NCBI RefSeq assembly: GCF_900104795.1
Contig: NZ_FNTG01000002.1
Location: forward strand, 124,001-188,000
Direction: 5' to 3'
DNA: 64,000 nt
From: Burkholderia sp. WP9
GTDB lineage: Bacteria > Pseudomonadota > Gammaproteobacteria > Burkholderiales > Burkholderiaceae
A model generated the notes under the pieces. It did no database searches. It was given only the letters and a program-made list of their open reading frames with translations, and was not told the DNA's origin. Of the stretch, positions 1-9,789 are shown one piece after another (positions within the stretch are counted from its first letter, which is position 1; each line of letters begins with the position of its first letter). The translations under genes and the position numbers were made by a program.

Positions 1-165
1 CAAGCGCTTTCTTTTCAAGTGGGGCTTCATTGCATCGGATTTCGATTTCGACGCATGGGTCGACCCCGCGCCACTTCACGCCGCGCTCGCGCGCCGGCCC
101 GCGCTGGCGGCATTCGCAAACTGAACCCGCTTCTTCACCCCTTTCTTCTCTCACACAACCATACG

Positions 166-1785
166 ATGACCTATGTCACAACGCAGGCGACGCCAAGCCG
201 CCGCGGCGCGCGCCTGTTCAAAGGCGCGCTCGGTCTGGCAGTCACCCTGATCGTTACACTGTTTGCTGCGCACGCGCAGGCGCAGACTCGCGGCGGCACG
301 CTCAATTTCATCGTTACGCCGGAGCCAACCGCGCTCGTGGACCTCGCCACCACGGCGACCAACGTGCTCAAGGTCAGCCCGAAAGTCGTGGAAGGCTTGC
401 TGGAATACGACTTCAAGTTTCAACCGAAAGCTTCGCTCGCCACCTCGTGGGAAGTGAGCGACGACAGCCGCAAATACGTTTTCCATCTGCGCCGCGGCGT
501 GAAATGGCACGACGGCAAGCCCTTCACGTCCGCCGACGTAGCGTATTCGATCCAGACGCTCCGGCAGGTGCACCCGCGCGCCAAGACCACCTTCGCCAAC
601 GTTACCGATGTCGCGACGCCGGACCCTTATACCGTTGTCATCACGCTGTCGAAGCCGGCACCGTATCTGATCAAGGCGTTCTCTTCGTCGGAAACGCCGA
701 TCGTGCCGAAGCATATCTACGAAGGCACCGACGTGCTGACCAACCCCGCGAATAACGCGCCGATCGGAACCGGTCCGTTTCGCTTCGTCAAATGGGTGCG
801 CGGCAGCTATGTCGAATACGTGCGCAACGACGACTACTGGGACAAAGGCAAGCCGTGGCTCGATCGCATTGTCGTCAAGGTGATCAACGATCCGGCCGCC
901 CGCACCGTCGCTTTCGAAGACGGTTCCGTGGACCTGAGCGGCGACTCGCCCGTGCCGCTGTCCGATCTGGAGCGCCTCAAAGCCAACCCGAAGCTCGGAC
1001 TCGAGACTCGCGGCTACGAGTTCCAGGCGGGCGTGGCGCGTATCGAGTTCAACCTCGACAACCCGGTATTGAAGAATCCGAAAGTGCGTCAGGCAATTGC
1101 TTCGGCGCTGGATCGTGAAGTGATTCGCAAGGTGATCTACTACGGCTACGCGACGCCGCTCGCCAGCCCGATCATTCCGTCGAGCCCCTACTACGACCCG
1201 GCGCCCACGCCCTATCCATTCAACGTGGAGCGTGCCAACGCGTTGCTCGACGAAGCGGGCTATCCGCGCAAAGCCGACGGCACGCGTTTCGCCCTTACCG
1301 TCGACCCCTTGCCGATCGGCGATCTGCCAGCGCGCACCGCCGCCTATGTCAAGTCGGCCCTCGCCCGTGTCGGCATTGCCGTCACCGTTCGCAGCCAGGA
1401 TTTGCCTGCTTATCTGAAGCGAATCTACACCGACCGCGATTTCGATTTCTCGATCAATGGCATGAGCAATCTGTTCGATCCGGTGGTTGGTGTGGCACGT
1501 CTCTACACGACCAGCAATTTCCGGCGTGGCGTGCCCTTCACCAACGGCTCCCATTACAGCAATCCGGAGATCGATCAATTGTTCTCGCAGGTCGCCGAAG
1601 AAACCGACAACGCAAAACGCAAGCAACTCTTCTCGCAGATTCAGCGCATTCTCGAACGCGATCTGCCGGACATCAATCTGGTGTCGCCGCAATACCTGAC
1701 CGTCTACTCGCGCGCGGTGCATAACCATACGACCTCGCCGGACGGCGTGTCGTCCAGTTTCGCCGACGTGTGGCTGCAACGCTAA
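166..1785 (+). CDS. ABC transporter substrate-binding protein, family 5 (peptide/glutathione type)
   Basis: A 539-residue periplasmic binding protein of the DppA/OppA/GsiB family (SBP_bac_5), expected to capture a small peptide or similar solute for an ABC importer. The start at 166 (MTYVTTQ) is preferred over an in-frame ATG at 19 because it puts a signal peptide first: basic RRGARLFKG, a hydrophobic stretch, then AHAQA before the mature RGGTLNF. Family hallmarks visible are RGGTLN, the block VKWHDGKPFTSADVAYS and the ANNAPIGTGPF motif. It is clearly paralogous to the SBP at 7758-9362, which belongs to the complete importer downstream; this copy has no transporter genes on its own strand, so it may be an alternative receptor for that importer. 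Ligand is unknown. Confidence 0.9.
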   Translation: MTYVTTQATPSRRGARLFKGALGLAVTLIVTLFAAHAQAQTRGGTLNFIVTPEPTALVDLATTATNVLKVSPKVVEGLLEYDFKFQPKASLATSWEVSDDSRKYVFHLRRGVKWHDGKPFTSADVAYSIQTLRQVHPRAKTTFANVTDVATPDPYTVVITLSKPAPYLIKAFSSSETPIVPKHIYEGTDVLTNPANNAPIGTGPFRFVKWVRGSYVEYVRNDDYWDKGKPWLDRIVVKVINDPAARTVAFEDGSVDLSGDSPVPLSDLERLKANPKLGLETRGYEFQAGVARIEFNLDNPVLKNPKVRQAIASALDREVIRKVIYYGYATPLASPIIPSSPYYDPAPTPYPFNVERANALLDEAGYPRKADGTRFALTVDPLPIGDLPARTAAYVKSALARVGIAVTVRSQDLPAYLKRIYTDRDFDFSINGMSNLFDPVVGVARLYTTSNFRRGVPFTNGSHYSNPEIDQLFSQVAEETDNAKRKQLFSQIQRILERDLPDINLVSPQYLTVYSRAVHNHTTSPDGVSSSFADVWLQR

Positions 1786-1823
1786 CCCTCTCCCGATTCA
1801 CTCTCTCACGGAATTCGACTCAC

Positions 1824-2879
1824 ATGGAATACAGACAACTCGGCCGCAGCGGCATCAAGGTCTCGACGCTGACGCTCGGCACGATGATGTTCGGCGGCCC
1901 CACCGAGGAAGCAAGCGCCGCGCGCATCATCGATCAGGCTCAGGAGCACGGCGTGAATTCGATCGATACGGCGGACGTGTACGCCAAAGGCGAGTCCGAG
2001 CGCGTGGTGGGCCGCAGCATCGCCGCGCAGCGCGAGCGCTGGGTGCTGGCGACCAAATTCGCGAACCCGCTGCAGGACGGCGATATCAACGCGCGTGGCG
2101 CATCGCGCAAGCACATCATACGGGCCGTGGATGCCAGCCTGAAACGCCTCAACACCGACTACATCGACCTGCTCTATATCCACCGCGAAGACCACGAAAC
2201 ACCGGTTGAAGAAACGGTGCGGGCACTCAACGATCTGATCCAGGCCGGCAAGCTGCGTTATTACGGCTTGTCGAATCATCGCGCGTGGAAAATCGCCGAA
2301 TTCAGCCACACTGCGCAGGCGCTCGGACTCGATGCGCCGGTAGCGAGCCAGCCGCTCTACAACATCGCCAACCGCCAGGCCGAGGCTGAGCAATTGACAG
2401 CCGCGCACCGCTACGGACTCGGCGTGATTTCCTATAGCCCACTCGCGCGCGGCGTGTTGACCGGCAAGTACGAACCGGGCTCGACGCCTGGCGCCGATAC
2501 GCGCGCGGGGCGCAGCGACCGGCGTCTGCAGCAGACCGAATGGCGTGCGGAATCACTCGAACTGGCGCGCCGCGTGCGCGAGCATGCGCAAGCGCGGGGG
2601 CTTTCCGCCGGGCAATTCGCACTCGCGTGGGTGCTCAATAGCCGTTACATCAGTTCGACCATTGCGGGCCCGCGCACGGAAGCGCAGTGGCTGGACTACT
2701 TGCCGGCGCTGCGCTACCGCCTGACGGCGGAAGATGAAACGTTCGTCGACTCGCTCGTCACGAGTGGCCATCCGTCCACGCCCGGTTTCAACGATCCGGG
2801 GCATCCGTTCTTCGGGCGAATCCCGCGTCATGGCGCGTCCGAAGAAGAACCCGTGCTCGTTCAGCAGGGATCGCGTTGA
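1824..2879 (+). CDS. Aldo/keto reductase
   Basis: A 351-residue NADPH-dependent aldo/keto reductase (AKR fold, YghZ/YajO-like). It begins MEYRQLGRSGIKVS, the usual N-terminus, so the ATG at 1824 is chosen over upstream in-frame codons. The catalytic tetrad is visible: Asp in SIDTADVY, Tyr four residues on, Lys in VLATKF and His in LLYIHRED. The C-terminal cofactor segment SSTIAGPRTEAQ is present. It follows the SBP gene by 38 bases and is closed by a strong terminator directly after its stop, so it probably shares a transcript with the SBP. The substrate cannot be deduced. Confidence 0.9.
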   Translation: MEYRQLGRSGIKVSTLTLGTMMFGGPTEEASAARIIDQAQEHGVNSIDTADVYAKGESERVVGRSIAAQRERWVLATKFANPLQDGDINARGASRKHIIRAVDASLKRLNTDYIDLLYIHREDHETPVEETVRALNDLIQAGKLRYYGLSNHRAWKIAEFSHTAQALGLDAPVASQPLYNIANRQAEAEQLTAAHRYGLGVISYSPLARGVLTGKYEPGSTPGADTRAGRSDRRLQQTEWRAESLELARRVREHAQARGLSAGQFALAWVLNSRYISSTIAGPRTEAQWLDYLPALRYRLTAEDETFVDSLVTSGHPSTPGFNDPGHPFFGRIPRHGASEEEPVLVQQGSR

Positions 2880-2886
2880 CTTTCCA

Positions 2887-2922
2887 CCGTTGCCAGCTCA
2901 TGCAGTTGGCGACGGTTTTTTT
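2887..2922 (+). terminator. Rho-independent terminator after aldo/keto reductase
   Basis: Nine-base arms CCGTTGCCA (2887-2895) and TGGCGACGG (2907-2915) pair with one G-U wobble around an 11-base loop and are followed by seven T residues. It lies 8 bases after the aldo/keto reductase stop and separates it from the next SBP gene. Confidence 0.85.
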
Positions 2923-3031
2923 CCGCCGGCACGGCAACCGCCTGGCCGGTCTTCGCAAAGCTACCGCGACTGACAATCGCCCGATAGCCCCGCTTCTTCC
3001 AATCACCCCCATTCCCCGCACTTCTATCATC

Positions 3032-3904
3032 ATGTCCCGATCCATTGCAGCACCATCAGCCGTCAGACGGCGTGTCACCGGCGCTTTACTTCTGGCCACC
3101 ACGCTTGCGAGCTTCACCGCGTTCTCCGCCCTCACCGCTTATGCCGCCGACAGCGGCGGCACCGCGCAGGAACTGCGCGTCGGCTTCGTGCCGGGCCCCT
3201 ATGCCGACGAATTCAAGGCAGGTGTCGAGCCGCAATTGCGCAAGAAAGGCTATGCGATCAAATACGTCGAGTTCAGCACCGGCCTCGAAGCGAACCAGGC
3301 TGTCTATCGCGGCGAGATCATCGCCGACGTCATGCAGCACGAGGTCTATCTGAAGTCGTATAACGATCGCAACGGAACGGATCTGGTCGGCGTGGTGCAG
3401 GTTCCCACGCCGCCGATGGGACTCTATTCGAGCAAACACCGTTCACTCGCGGAAGTCAAACCCGGCACTCGCGTCGCGGTACCGAACGATCCGGTCAACC
3501 TCGAACGTGCGCTGAAGATACTCCAGCGGATCGGCTGGATCAGGATCAAACCAAACCCGAATCCCGTCGACGTCACCGAGCGTGACGTGATCGCCAATCC
3601 GGCCGGCATCAAGATCGTTCCGCTGGAATCGGCACAGGCGCCACGCGCCCTTGAAGATGTCGATTACGCCGCGATTCAGGGCAATTTCGCGATCTTCAGC
3701 GGCCACAAACTGACCGATGCGCTCGCGCTCGAAGAGATGACGCCGCCGTATATCAACCAGGTCGTCGTGAAGGCAGCCAACCGCAACGCACGCGCGACTC
3801 AGGATATCGTGCAGGCTTATCAGTCTGCAGACTTCCAGCACGCGATTCGCAGCAATCGCTTCTATGACGGCTTTCGCTTGCCGGCGTACTTCGGCAACGA
3901 GTGA
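3032..3904 (+). CDS. NlpA/MetQ-family substrate-binding protein
   Basis: A 290-residue periplasmic binding protein of the NlpA family, whose best known member MetQ binds methionine. The start at 3032 (MSRSIAAP) gives an N-terminal signal peptide ending TAYA before ADSGG. There is no lipobox cysteine, unlike classical MetQ, so it is probably soluble. Family segments visible are LRVGFVPGPYADEF near the mature N-terminus, DVMQHEVYL, VAVPNDPVNLERAL and the closing domain with YAAIQGNFA. No metN or metI gene is adjacent, so it is an orphan receptor. A terminator upstream means it probably has its own promoter. Ligand specificity is uncertain. Confidence 0.85.
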   Translation: MSRSIAAPSAVRRRVTGALLLATTLASFTAFSALTAYAADSGGTAQELRVGFVPGPYADEFKAGVEPQLRKKGYAIKYVEFSTGLEANQAVYRGEIIADVMQHEVYLKSYNDRNGTDLVGVVQVPTPPMGLYSSKHRSLAEVKPGTRVAVPNDPVNLERALKILQRIGWIRIKPNPNPVDVTERDVIANPAGIKIVPLESAQAPRALEDVDYAAIQGNFAIFSGHKLTDALALEEMTPPYINQVVVKAANRNARATQDIVQAYQSADFQHAIRSNRFYDGFRLPAYFGNE

Positions 3905-3918
3905 GACGGTTTGAAGAA

Positions 3919-3949
3919 TCGCGAGGGCGCCACAAGGCTGCCCTCGCGA
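3919..3949. terminator. Bidirectional hairpin between convergent genes
   Basis: Perfect 10-base arms TCGCGAGGGC (3919-3928) and GCCCTCGCGA (3940-3949) around an 11-base loop, lying between the MetQ-like gene (forward) and the ATPase gene (reverse). No clear T-run follows on either strand. Confidence 0.6.
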
Positions 3950-3960
3950 GGACTCGCACG

Positions 3961-5676
3961 CTATGCGGCCTGCGCGTCGAATGTCCGGCCCGGAATCGCG
4001 TCGAGCAGCGTGCGCGTGTACGGGTGTTGGGGCGCGCGCCAGATGTCCCGATGGTGCCCGCTCTCGACAATGCGCCCCGCCTGCATCACATGCACGCGAT
4101 CGGCGATATAACGCACCACGGAAAGATCGTGCGAGATGAACAGATACGCCAGCCCGAGATCGCGTTTCAGATCGACCAGCAGATTGAGAATCTGCGCCTG
4201 AATCGATACGTCGAGCGCGGACACCGGCTCATCGCAGATCAGCAGATCCGGTTCCAGCACCAATGCCCGCGCTATTCCGATGCGTTGCCGTTGGCCACCC
4301 GAAAATTCATGCGGAAAACGCGCGAGCGCCGAGTTGGGCAAGCCGACCCGATCGAGCATGGTGGCGATGCGTGAGCGGCGTTGCTGGGCGTTGCCAACAC
4401 CATTTACCACCAGCACGGTATCGAGAATGTCCGCGACCGTGCGGCGCGGATTGAGCGACGCGTAAGGGTCCTGAAACACCATCTGCACATGCCGCCGCAA
4501 CGGCCGCAACTCGCGCTCGCCCAACGGCACGAGATCGGTGCCGCGCAAGCGGATGGCGCCGCCGGCGGCCGGCACGAGCCGCAAGATCGCCTTGGACAGC
4601 GTCGATTTCCCGCACCCGGATTCGCCGACAAGACCGACGGTCTCGCCGCGAGCGATCTGCAACGACACGCCGTCCACGGCGCGCAGCGTGCTCTTCCCAT
4701 GGCGTTGCGGGTAGCCGATTCGCAAGTCCCGCAGTTCGAGCAACGGCGCATCGCCGGGCGACGCGGCACGCCCCGTGGCATCCGCGTCCGCCACGTATTG
4801 GCCGGTGCGCACCGAACGCGGCACCACGGCGAAACTCGGCTTGCCATCGTCGCCGATACCGTGACGGATTTCCGGCAGCTTCCACCCGCGATAATGCAGA
4901 TCGTCCGCCAGGTTCAGCGAGGCGCCGAGCAGCCCGCGTGTGTAGGCATGCTGCGGTTGGGTAAAGAGCCGCGCAACCGGCGCCTCCTCGACCTTCTCAC
5001 CCGCCAGCATGACCGCAACACGGTCCGCGTGCTTCGCGACGATGCCGAGATCGTGCGTGATCAGCAGCAGCGACATCGACAACTCGCGCCGCAAACCGTC
5101 GAGCAGTTCGAGAATATGCGCCTGAATGGTGACGTCGAGCGCCGTGGTCGGCTCGTCCGCAATCAACAGGCGCGGCCGGCAGGCCACCGCCATCGCAATC
5201 ATCACCCGTTGGCGCTGGCCGCCGGAAAGCTCGTGCGGATAATCGAACACGCGCCGCTGCGGATCGGGAATCTGCACCAGTTCGAGCAATTCGACCGCGC
5301 GCTTCCATGCCGCGGATTTGGACAGGCTCTCGTGCTGGCGCAATGTCTCGACGATCTGCGCGCCGATCGAAAGCACGGGATTGAGCGAGGTCATCGGCTC
5401 CTGGAAGATCATCGAGATCTGCCGGCCGCGAATGTCCCGGATCTCGCGTGCGGGCAGATCGAGCAGTTCGCGGCCGTCGAAACGCAGGCTGCCTGTCACG
5501 CGCCCCGGCGTGGGCACGAGCCGCATCAACGAAAGCGCCGTTGCTGATTTGCCGCAGCCCGATTCGCCGACCAGCGCCAGCGTCTCGCCTTGCGCGATAT
5601 CGAAACTCAGGCCGCGTACGGCTTGGTGCGCGCCGAAACTGACGCGCAGGTCGCGTACTTCAAGCAGGTTTGCCAC
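3961..5676 (-). CDS. Fused double ATPase of a dipeptide/glutathione-type ABC importer
   Basis: A 571-residue protein with two complete ABC ATPase domains in one chain, like GsiA or fused DppD-DppF. The first domain has Walker [13 protein letters not shown] near residue 38 and signature LSGGQRQRV near 160. The second has [10 protein letters not shown] near residue 350 and signature [15 protein letters not shown] near 465. Each half ends in an oligopeptide-type extension (HAYTRGLL and HPYTRTLL). It is the last gene of the minus-strand unit SBP - permease - permease - ATPase and would power that importer at the inner membrane. Confidence 0.93.
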   Translation of the reverse strand: MANLLEVRDLRVSFGAHQAVRGLSFDIAQGETLALVGESGCGKSATALSLMRLVPTPGRVTGSLRFDGRELLDLPAREIRDIRGRQISMIFQEPMTSLNPVLSIGAQIVETLRQHESLSKSAAWKRAVELLELVQIPDPQRRVFDYPHELSGGQRQRVMIAMAVACRPRLLIADEPTTALDVTIQAHILELLDGLRRELSMSLLLITHDLGIVAKHADRVAVMLAGEKVEEAPVARLFTQPQHAYTRGLLGASLNLADDLHYRGWKLPEIRHGIGDDGKPSFAVVPRSVRTGQYVADADATGRAASPGDAPLLELRDLRIGYPQRHGKSTLRAVDGVSLQIARGETVGLVGESGCGKSTLSKAILRLVPAAGGAIRLRGTDLVPLGERELRPLRRHVQMVFQDPYASLNPRRTVADILDTVLVVNGVGNAQQRRSRIATMLDRVGLPNSALARFPHEFSGGQRQRIGIARALVLEPDLLICDEPVSALDVSIQAQILNLLVDLKRDLGLAYLFISHDLSVVRYIADRVHVMQAGRIVESGHHRDIWRAPQHPYTRTLLDAIPGRTFDAQAA

Positions 5677-5749
5677 TGTGCATCCTCGAATACGTTGTCA
5701 GCCGCGCGGCAGGCCGCGTAATGCGCCCGCCATTCAGCCGGATAGAGTC

Positions 5750-6721
5750 TCAGGCGCGTTCGCGCAGGCGCGGATTGAGTGCGTCGTTCAGGCCGTCGCC
5801 AAGCAGGTTCAGCGCGAGCACCGCGAGCACGATCGCCGCGCCGGGAACCGCGGTCAGATACCATGCCGTGCGCAGCGAATCGCGGCCGGCGCCGATCATG
5901 CCGCCCCAGCTGACCACGTTGGGGTCCCCCATGCCGAGAAACGATAGCGACGACTCGATCAGGATCGCGCTCGCCACCATCACCGAGGCGGTCACGATCA
6001 CAGGCGGCAAAGCGTTCGGCAGAATCTCGCCGAAGATGATGCGCGCGTTGCTGAACCCCTGGCTGCGTGCGGCGAGCACGAAGTCGGACTGGCGCAGCGA
6101 GCGGAATTCCGCTCGTACGATTCGCGCGACGGTCGGCCAAGAAGCGATCCCGATCGCGAGCGCGATGACCGTCACACTCGGCCGGCCGATCGCGACGATC
6201 ACGATCACCAGCAAAAACGACGGCACCGTCTGGAAGAGTTCTGTGATACGGACCAGCACATCATCGATCACTCCGCCGAAGAAGCCGCCCGTTGCACCGA
6301 CCAGCGTGCCGATCACGAGCCCGATGCCGGCCGACACCGCGCCGATCAGCAGCGACACGCGTGTGCCATGAGCAATGCCCGCGGCCACGTCGCGCCCGAG
6401 TGAGTCGGTGCCGAGCCGATATTGCGTGTCCGTCCCCGGCCATTCGAATGGGGCCGCCACCATATCGAGCGGATCGCCGGGAAACAGATGCCCGGCGCTC
6501 AGCGCGAGCGCGATGAACGCCGCGAGCAGCACCAGCCCGGCGAGCGCCGACGGATTGCGCAGCAGCGCGCGCCAGACGCCGCGCCCCGCTCCCGCGCGCT
6601 CCGGTGCAACGGCCGCATTGCCGCGCCGCAGACCAAACAGCGTACCGGCCAACTGGCGCCGCCATGGCGATGCCGTGGGCTCGGGCGGAGTGGAGATCAA
6701 ATTGGAAGAATCGGAAGCCAT
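5750..6721 (-). CDS. ABC importer permease (DppC/GsiD type)
   Basis: A 323-residue inner-membrane permease of the OppC/DppC/GsiD class. It has a cytoplasmic N-terminal tail, a first transmembrane segment (LAGLVLLAAFIALAL), the N-terminal OppC-type region ending in DSLGRDV, and several further membrane spans. The coupling EAA-like loop is around AARSQGFSNARIIFGEILPNALPPV. It lies 42 bases downstream of the partner permease and 73 bases upstream of the ATPase. The dimer with the GsiC-like protein forms the channel. Confidence 0.92.
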   Translation of the reverse strand: MASDSSNLISTPPEPTASPWRRQLAGTLFGLRRGNAAVAPERAGAGRGVWRALLRNPSALAGLVLLAAFIALALSAGHLFPGDPLDMVAAPFEWPGTDTQYRLGTDSLGRDVAAGIAHGTRVSLLIGAVSAGIGLVIGTLVGATGGFFGGVIDDVLVRITELFQTVPSFLLVIVIVAIGRPSVTVIALAIGIASWPTVARIVRAEFRSLRQSDFVLAARSQGFSNARIIFGEILPNALPPVIVTASVMVASAILIESSLSFLGMGDPNVVSWGGMIGAGRDSLRTAWYLTAVPGAAIVLAVLALNLLGDGLNDALNPRLRERA

Positions 6722-6763
6722 GTCATCCTTCTGGAAGAAAACGAGTGGCGTCTACGCGATCCA

Positions 6764-7744
6764 TCACGCGACGCGCGGGTCGAGCCATGCTTGCAGCAGA
6801 TCGACCAGCACATTGGCGATGATCACGAGCAGCGAAGACAGCAGCAGCACGCCGAGCAGCACGCTGAAATCGCGCGCCATTACGGCGTCGAGCGCGAGTC
6901 GCCCGAGGCCGGGCCAGCTGAACACTGTCTCGGTCACCGCGGCGCCGCCCAGCAACGTACCGAAATGAATCCCGACGATGGTCGTGAGCGGCATCAGCGC
7001 ATTGCGCAGCACATGCCGCACCGTGACACGCCACGGATGCAAGCCCTTGGCCTGCGCGGTACGCACGAAGTCCTGACGCTGCACTTCCAGCATCGCGGCC
7101 CGCGTCAGCCGCGCATAGATCGCGACAAAGAAGGTGGCCAGCGTCGCGGCCGGCAGCAGCACGTGCCGGGCTGCATCGGCGAAATACGCGAAGCCGTGCA
7201 ATTGCACGCCGAGCGTGAGGTTGCCGCCGCTCGGCAACCAGCCCAGGTGTACCGAGAACAGCACGATGGCGAGCAATCCAATCCAGAAACCCGGCGTCGA
7301 ATAGAACAGCAAGGCCAGCACGGAGAGCACACGGTCCGGCCACTTGCCGGCCCAATGTGCCATCACCGCGCCAAGCACCACGCCCGTCACGATCGCGAAC
7401 GACAACGCCACGCCCATCAACAACAGCGTATTGGGCAGGCGCGACAGGATCAACTGCATGACCGGCATGTCGTAGCGCGGTGAATAGCCGAGGCTGAAGT
7501 GGGACAGATGCGTCAGGTACGACCACAATTGATGCAGCACCGGTTGGTCGAGACCGAACTTCGCGCGCAGCACCTGCATGGTTTCCGCGGTCGCCGAACC
7601 GGATTCGCCGGCAAGCACGTCGGCGGCGTCGCCCGGCATCAGCTTCAGCAGGAAGAAGTTCAGGATCACGATGCCGATCATCGTCGGCAATGCCTGCCAT
7701 GCGGTACGCCGGAGAATCGCACCAAAACGCAAACCTCGACTCAT
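6764..7744 (-). CDS. ABC importer permease (DppB/GsiC type)
   Basis: A 326-residue permease of the OppB/DppB/GsiC class. The start MSRGLRFGAILRR at 7744 is chosen; the longer open frame runs back into the SBP gene and is an artefact. The first membrane span is TMIGIVILNFFLLKLMPGD, with LMPGD a family hallmark, followed by FGLDQP and a periplasmic loop. The EAA-like loop is RTAQAKGLHPWRVTVRHVLRNALMPL. It begins 13 bases after the SBP stop, so the two are almost certainly cotranscribed. Confidence 0.93.
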   Translation of the reverse strand: MSRGLRFGAILRRTAWQALPTMIGIVILNFFLLKLMPGDAADVLAGESGSATAETMQVLRAKFGLDQPVLHQLWSYLTHLSHFSLGYSPRYDMPVMQLILSRLPNTLLLMGVALSFAIVTGVVLGAVMAHWAGKWPDRVLSVLALLFYSTPGFWIGLLAIVLFSVHLGWLPSGGNLTLGVQLHGFAYFADAARHVLLPAATLATFFVAIYARLTRAAMLEVQRQDFVRTAQAKGLHPWRVTVRHVLRNALMPLTTIVGIHFGTLLGGAAVTETVFSWPGLGRLALDAVMARDFSVLLGVLLLSSLLVIIANVLVDLLQAWLDPRVA

Positions 7745-7757
7745 CGTGCCGCTCCTG

Positions 7758-9362
7758 TCATGCGCTGAGGTAGACATCCGCGAGATTGCCTTCCAGGCCT
7801 TGCGCGGACACCGTGTGGTTGTGAACGCGCCGGTTCGCAAGCGTGACCATGCGCGGCGCGACCAGGTTGAGGATCGGCAGATCGCGGTACACGATCTGCT
7901 GGAACTGCTGGTACAACACGACGCGTTTGCTTTCGTCGGTTTCGACCGCGCCGCTTTCGAGCAGGCGGTCGACTTCCGGATTGCTGTAATGCGGTGCATT
8001 CGAAAACGGCACACCGGGGCGGATATTCTTCGACCAGTAGAGGCGTTGAACCCCCACGCTCGGGTCGAATAGCGTGTTGACGCCGATGCTCGTGAAATCG
8101 AACTGGCGATCGGCATACACACGCTTCAGGAATGCAGGCAAGTCCTGCGAGCGAACCGTCACGTCGATACCGACACGCGCCAGCGCGGATTTGACATAGT
8201 CGGCCTGGCGCCGGTACATGTCGCCGTACGGCAGGAAGTCGTGCGTCAAACGGAAGCGCACGCCGCCGTCCTTGCGCGGATAGCCCGCGGCGTCGAGCAG
8301 CTTCTCCGCGTTGCCGATATCGAACGCGTACGGTGCGAGTTTTGCGTCGTGATACGGCGAGCCCGGCGTGATCGGCGTGGGCGACAGATCGGCATAGCCG
8401 TAGGCCACCGTGCGCTGCACGACCTGCGGATTGATCGCATGCGCGATGGCCTGGCGCACGCGCACGTCTTTGAGGACCGGATGATCGAGATTGAAGTCGA
8501 TCTCGGCGAGCGGTTCCAGAAATCGATAGCCGCGCGTTTCGACCGCCAGTTGCGGCAGTTGCGTGAGGCGCGGCAGATCCGTGAGCGGCACCGGGTTCTC
8601 GCCGCCCAGATCCAACGCGCCGGTTTCGAATGCGGCCGAGCGCGCGGCGGCGTCGGGAATCACCTTGAATACGAGGCTGTCGATGTACGGCTTGCCCGCG
8701 TCCCAGTAGTCCGGATTGCGCTCATAGACGATATTGGCGCCACGCGTCCACGATTTGAAACGGAACGGTCCGGTGCCGATCGGCGCGTTGTTGTGCGGAT
8801 TGGACAGCGGGTCGCCCTGCGCGTACAGGTGCTTGGGCACGATTGGCGATTCGCCGGCCGAGAGTGCTTTCAACAGATACGGCGCGGGCTTCGACAACTC
8901 GATCACCGCGGTGCGCGCGTCGGGCGTGGCGATGCTTGTCACATTCGCGAACGTGCTGCGGCCCCGTGGATGCACCGATTTGAGCAGATCGATCGAGAAA
9001 GCGACGTCGGCCGAGGTGAACGGCTGGCCGTCGTGCCACTTCACGTTCTGCCGCAGGGTGAAGGTGTACTTCAGGCCGTCCGGACTGACGGACCACGCCG
9101 TGGCCAGTTGCGGCTTCGGGCGCAGGTCGAAGTCATAAGCCAGCAAGCCTTCCAGCACTTTGGAACTCGCGACGAGCGCGGGTCCGGTGGTCTGGAAGAT
9201 CGACACGAGCACCGGCGGCTCCGGATTGATCAACATGTTCAGCGTGCCGCCCCGTTTCGGCGCGCCGGCCTCGCCTTGGGCGAACGCAAGTGCCGGCATG
9301 CCGGCCGCCGCGAGCGCCGCGCCCGATGAAATAAGAAATTCGCGTCGATTCAACCGTGCCAT
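7758..9362 (-). CDS. ABC importer substrate-binding protein, family 5, Tat signal
   Basis: A 534-residue SBP_bac_5 protein heading the importer operon. The start MARLNRREFL at 9362 gives a twin-arginine-like signal (NRREFLISSGAALAAAG...ALAFAQ); upstream in-frame residues look non-coding. The mature part carries KRGGTLN, VKWHDGQPFTSADVAFS and NNAPIGTGPF, and aligns along its length with the SBP at 166-1785. With the two permeases and double ATPase it makes a complete ABC importer of the dipeptide/glutathione class. The real ligand is not evident. Confidence 0.92.
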   Translation of the reverse strand: MARLNRREFLISSGAALAAAGMPALAFAQGEAGAPKRGGTLNMLINPEPPVLVSIFQTTGPALVASSKVLEGLLAYDFDLRPKPQLATAWSVSPDGLKYTFTLRQNVKWHDGQPFTSADVAFSIDLLKSVHPRGRSTFANVTSIATPDARTAVIELSKPAPYLLKALSAGESPIVPKHLYAQGDPLSNPHNNAPIGTGPFRFKSWTRGANIVYERNPDYWDAGKPYIDSLVFKVIPDAAARSAAFETGALDLGGENPVPLTDLPRLTQLPQLAVETRGYRFLEPLAEIDFNLDHPVLKDVRVRQAIAHAINPQVVQRTVAYGYADLSPTPITPGSPYHDAKLAPYAFDIGNAEKLLDAAGYPRKDGGVRFRLTHDFLPYGDMYRRQADYVKSALARVGIDVTVRSQDLPAFLKRVYADRQFDFTSIGVNTLFDPSVGVQRLYWSKNIRPGVPFSNAPHYSNPEVDRLLESGAVETDESKRVVLYQQFQQIVYRDLPILNLVAPRMVTLANRRVHNHTVSAQGLEGNLADVYLSA

Positions 9363-9789
9363 GTAATCCAGATCCTTATGCCGATGTTTCGGCCTTGCCG
9401 GCCGAATAGAGTGTTGTCGTGTCGGCAATGCCGCTGCCGCAGCGCTCACGATAAAGCCGCAGCGTCGGTAAAAGAACCAATCGTTATGTATATGCAAAGC
9501 ATGGTGCGGAGGAAAGGCGCATCGGCGGGACGCCGCCTTTCCTTTTGTTACGTCGTGGCAGCATCGCTGCGCAAGCATACCAATAAGGATTGCGTATCTA
9601 TTGTCGAGAGTTTGCGTTATTGCTAAAGAATCGGTGTTTTAGCGCTCATTCGAGAGAAATAGTCGATATCCATATCGAATTTGATTGTTTGTTTCGTCGA
9701 TTCGTTTTGCTTATCGTTGCTCGCCCGATTCGAGATTTTCCTCGGGCAATCACTTCTCCGACTCGCCCTCAAAAACGATTCAAACAACT
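9363..9789. promoter_or_regulatory. Divergent intergenic region with AT-rich leader and a palindrome
   Basis: The 427 bases between the importer operon (reverse) and the porin gene (forward) must hold both promoters. The half nearest the porin is clearly more AT-rich than surrounding DNA, as is common for porin leaders. A palindrome TCGATAT-CC-ATATCGA lies at 9663-9678 and could be an operator. No open frame with coding character was seen. Confidence 0.45.

Noticed and set aside
151..1779. Long open frame on the minus strand opposite the first SBP gene
   Set aside because: It is a high-GC antisense shadow of a well-supported gene with a signal peptide and family motifs; no recognisable domain.
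6764..8122. Extended start for the DppB-type permease gene back to 8122
   Set aside because: The extension is a frame inside the SBP gene; the family start MSRGLRF at 7744 follows the SBP stop by 13 bases.
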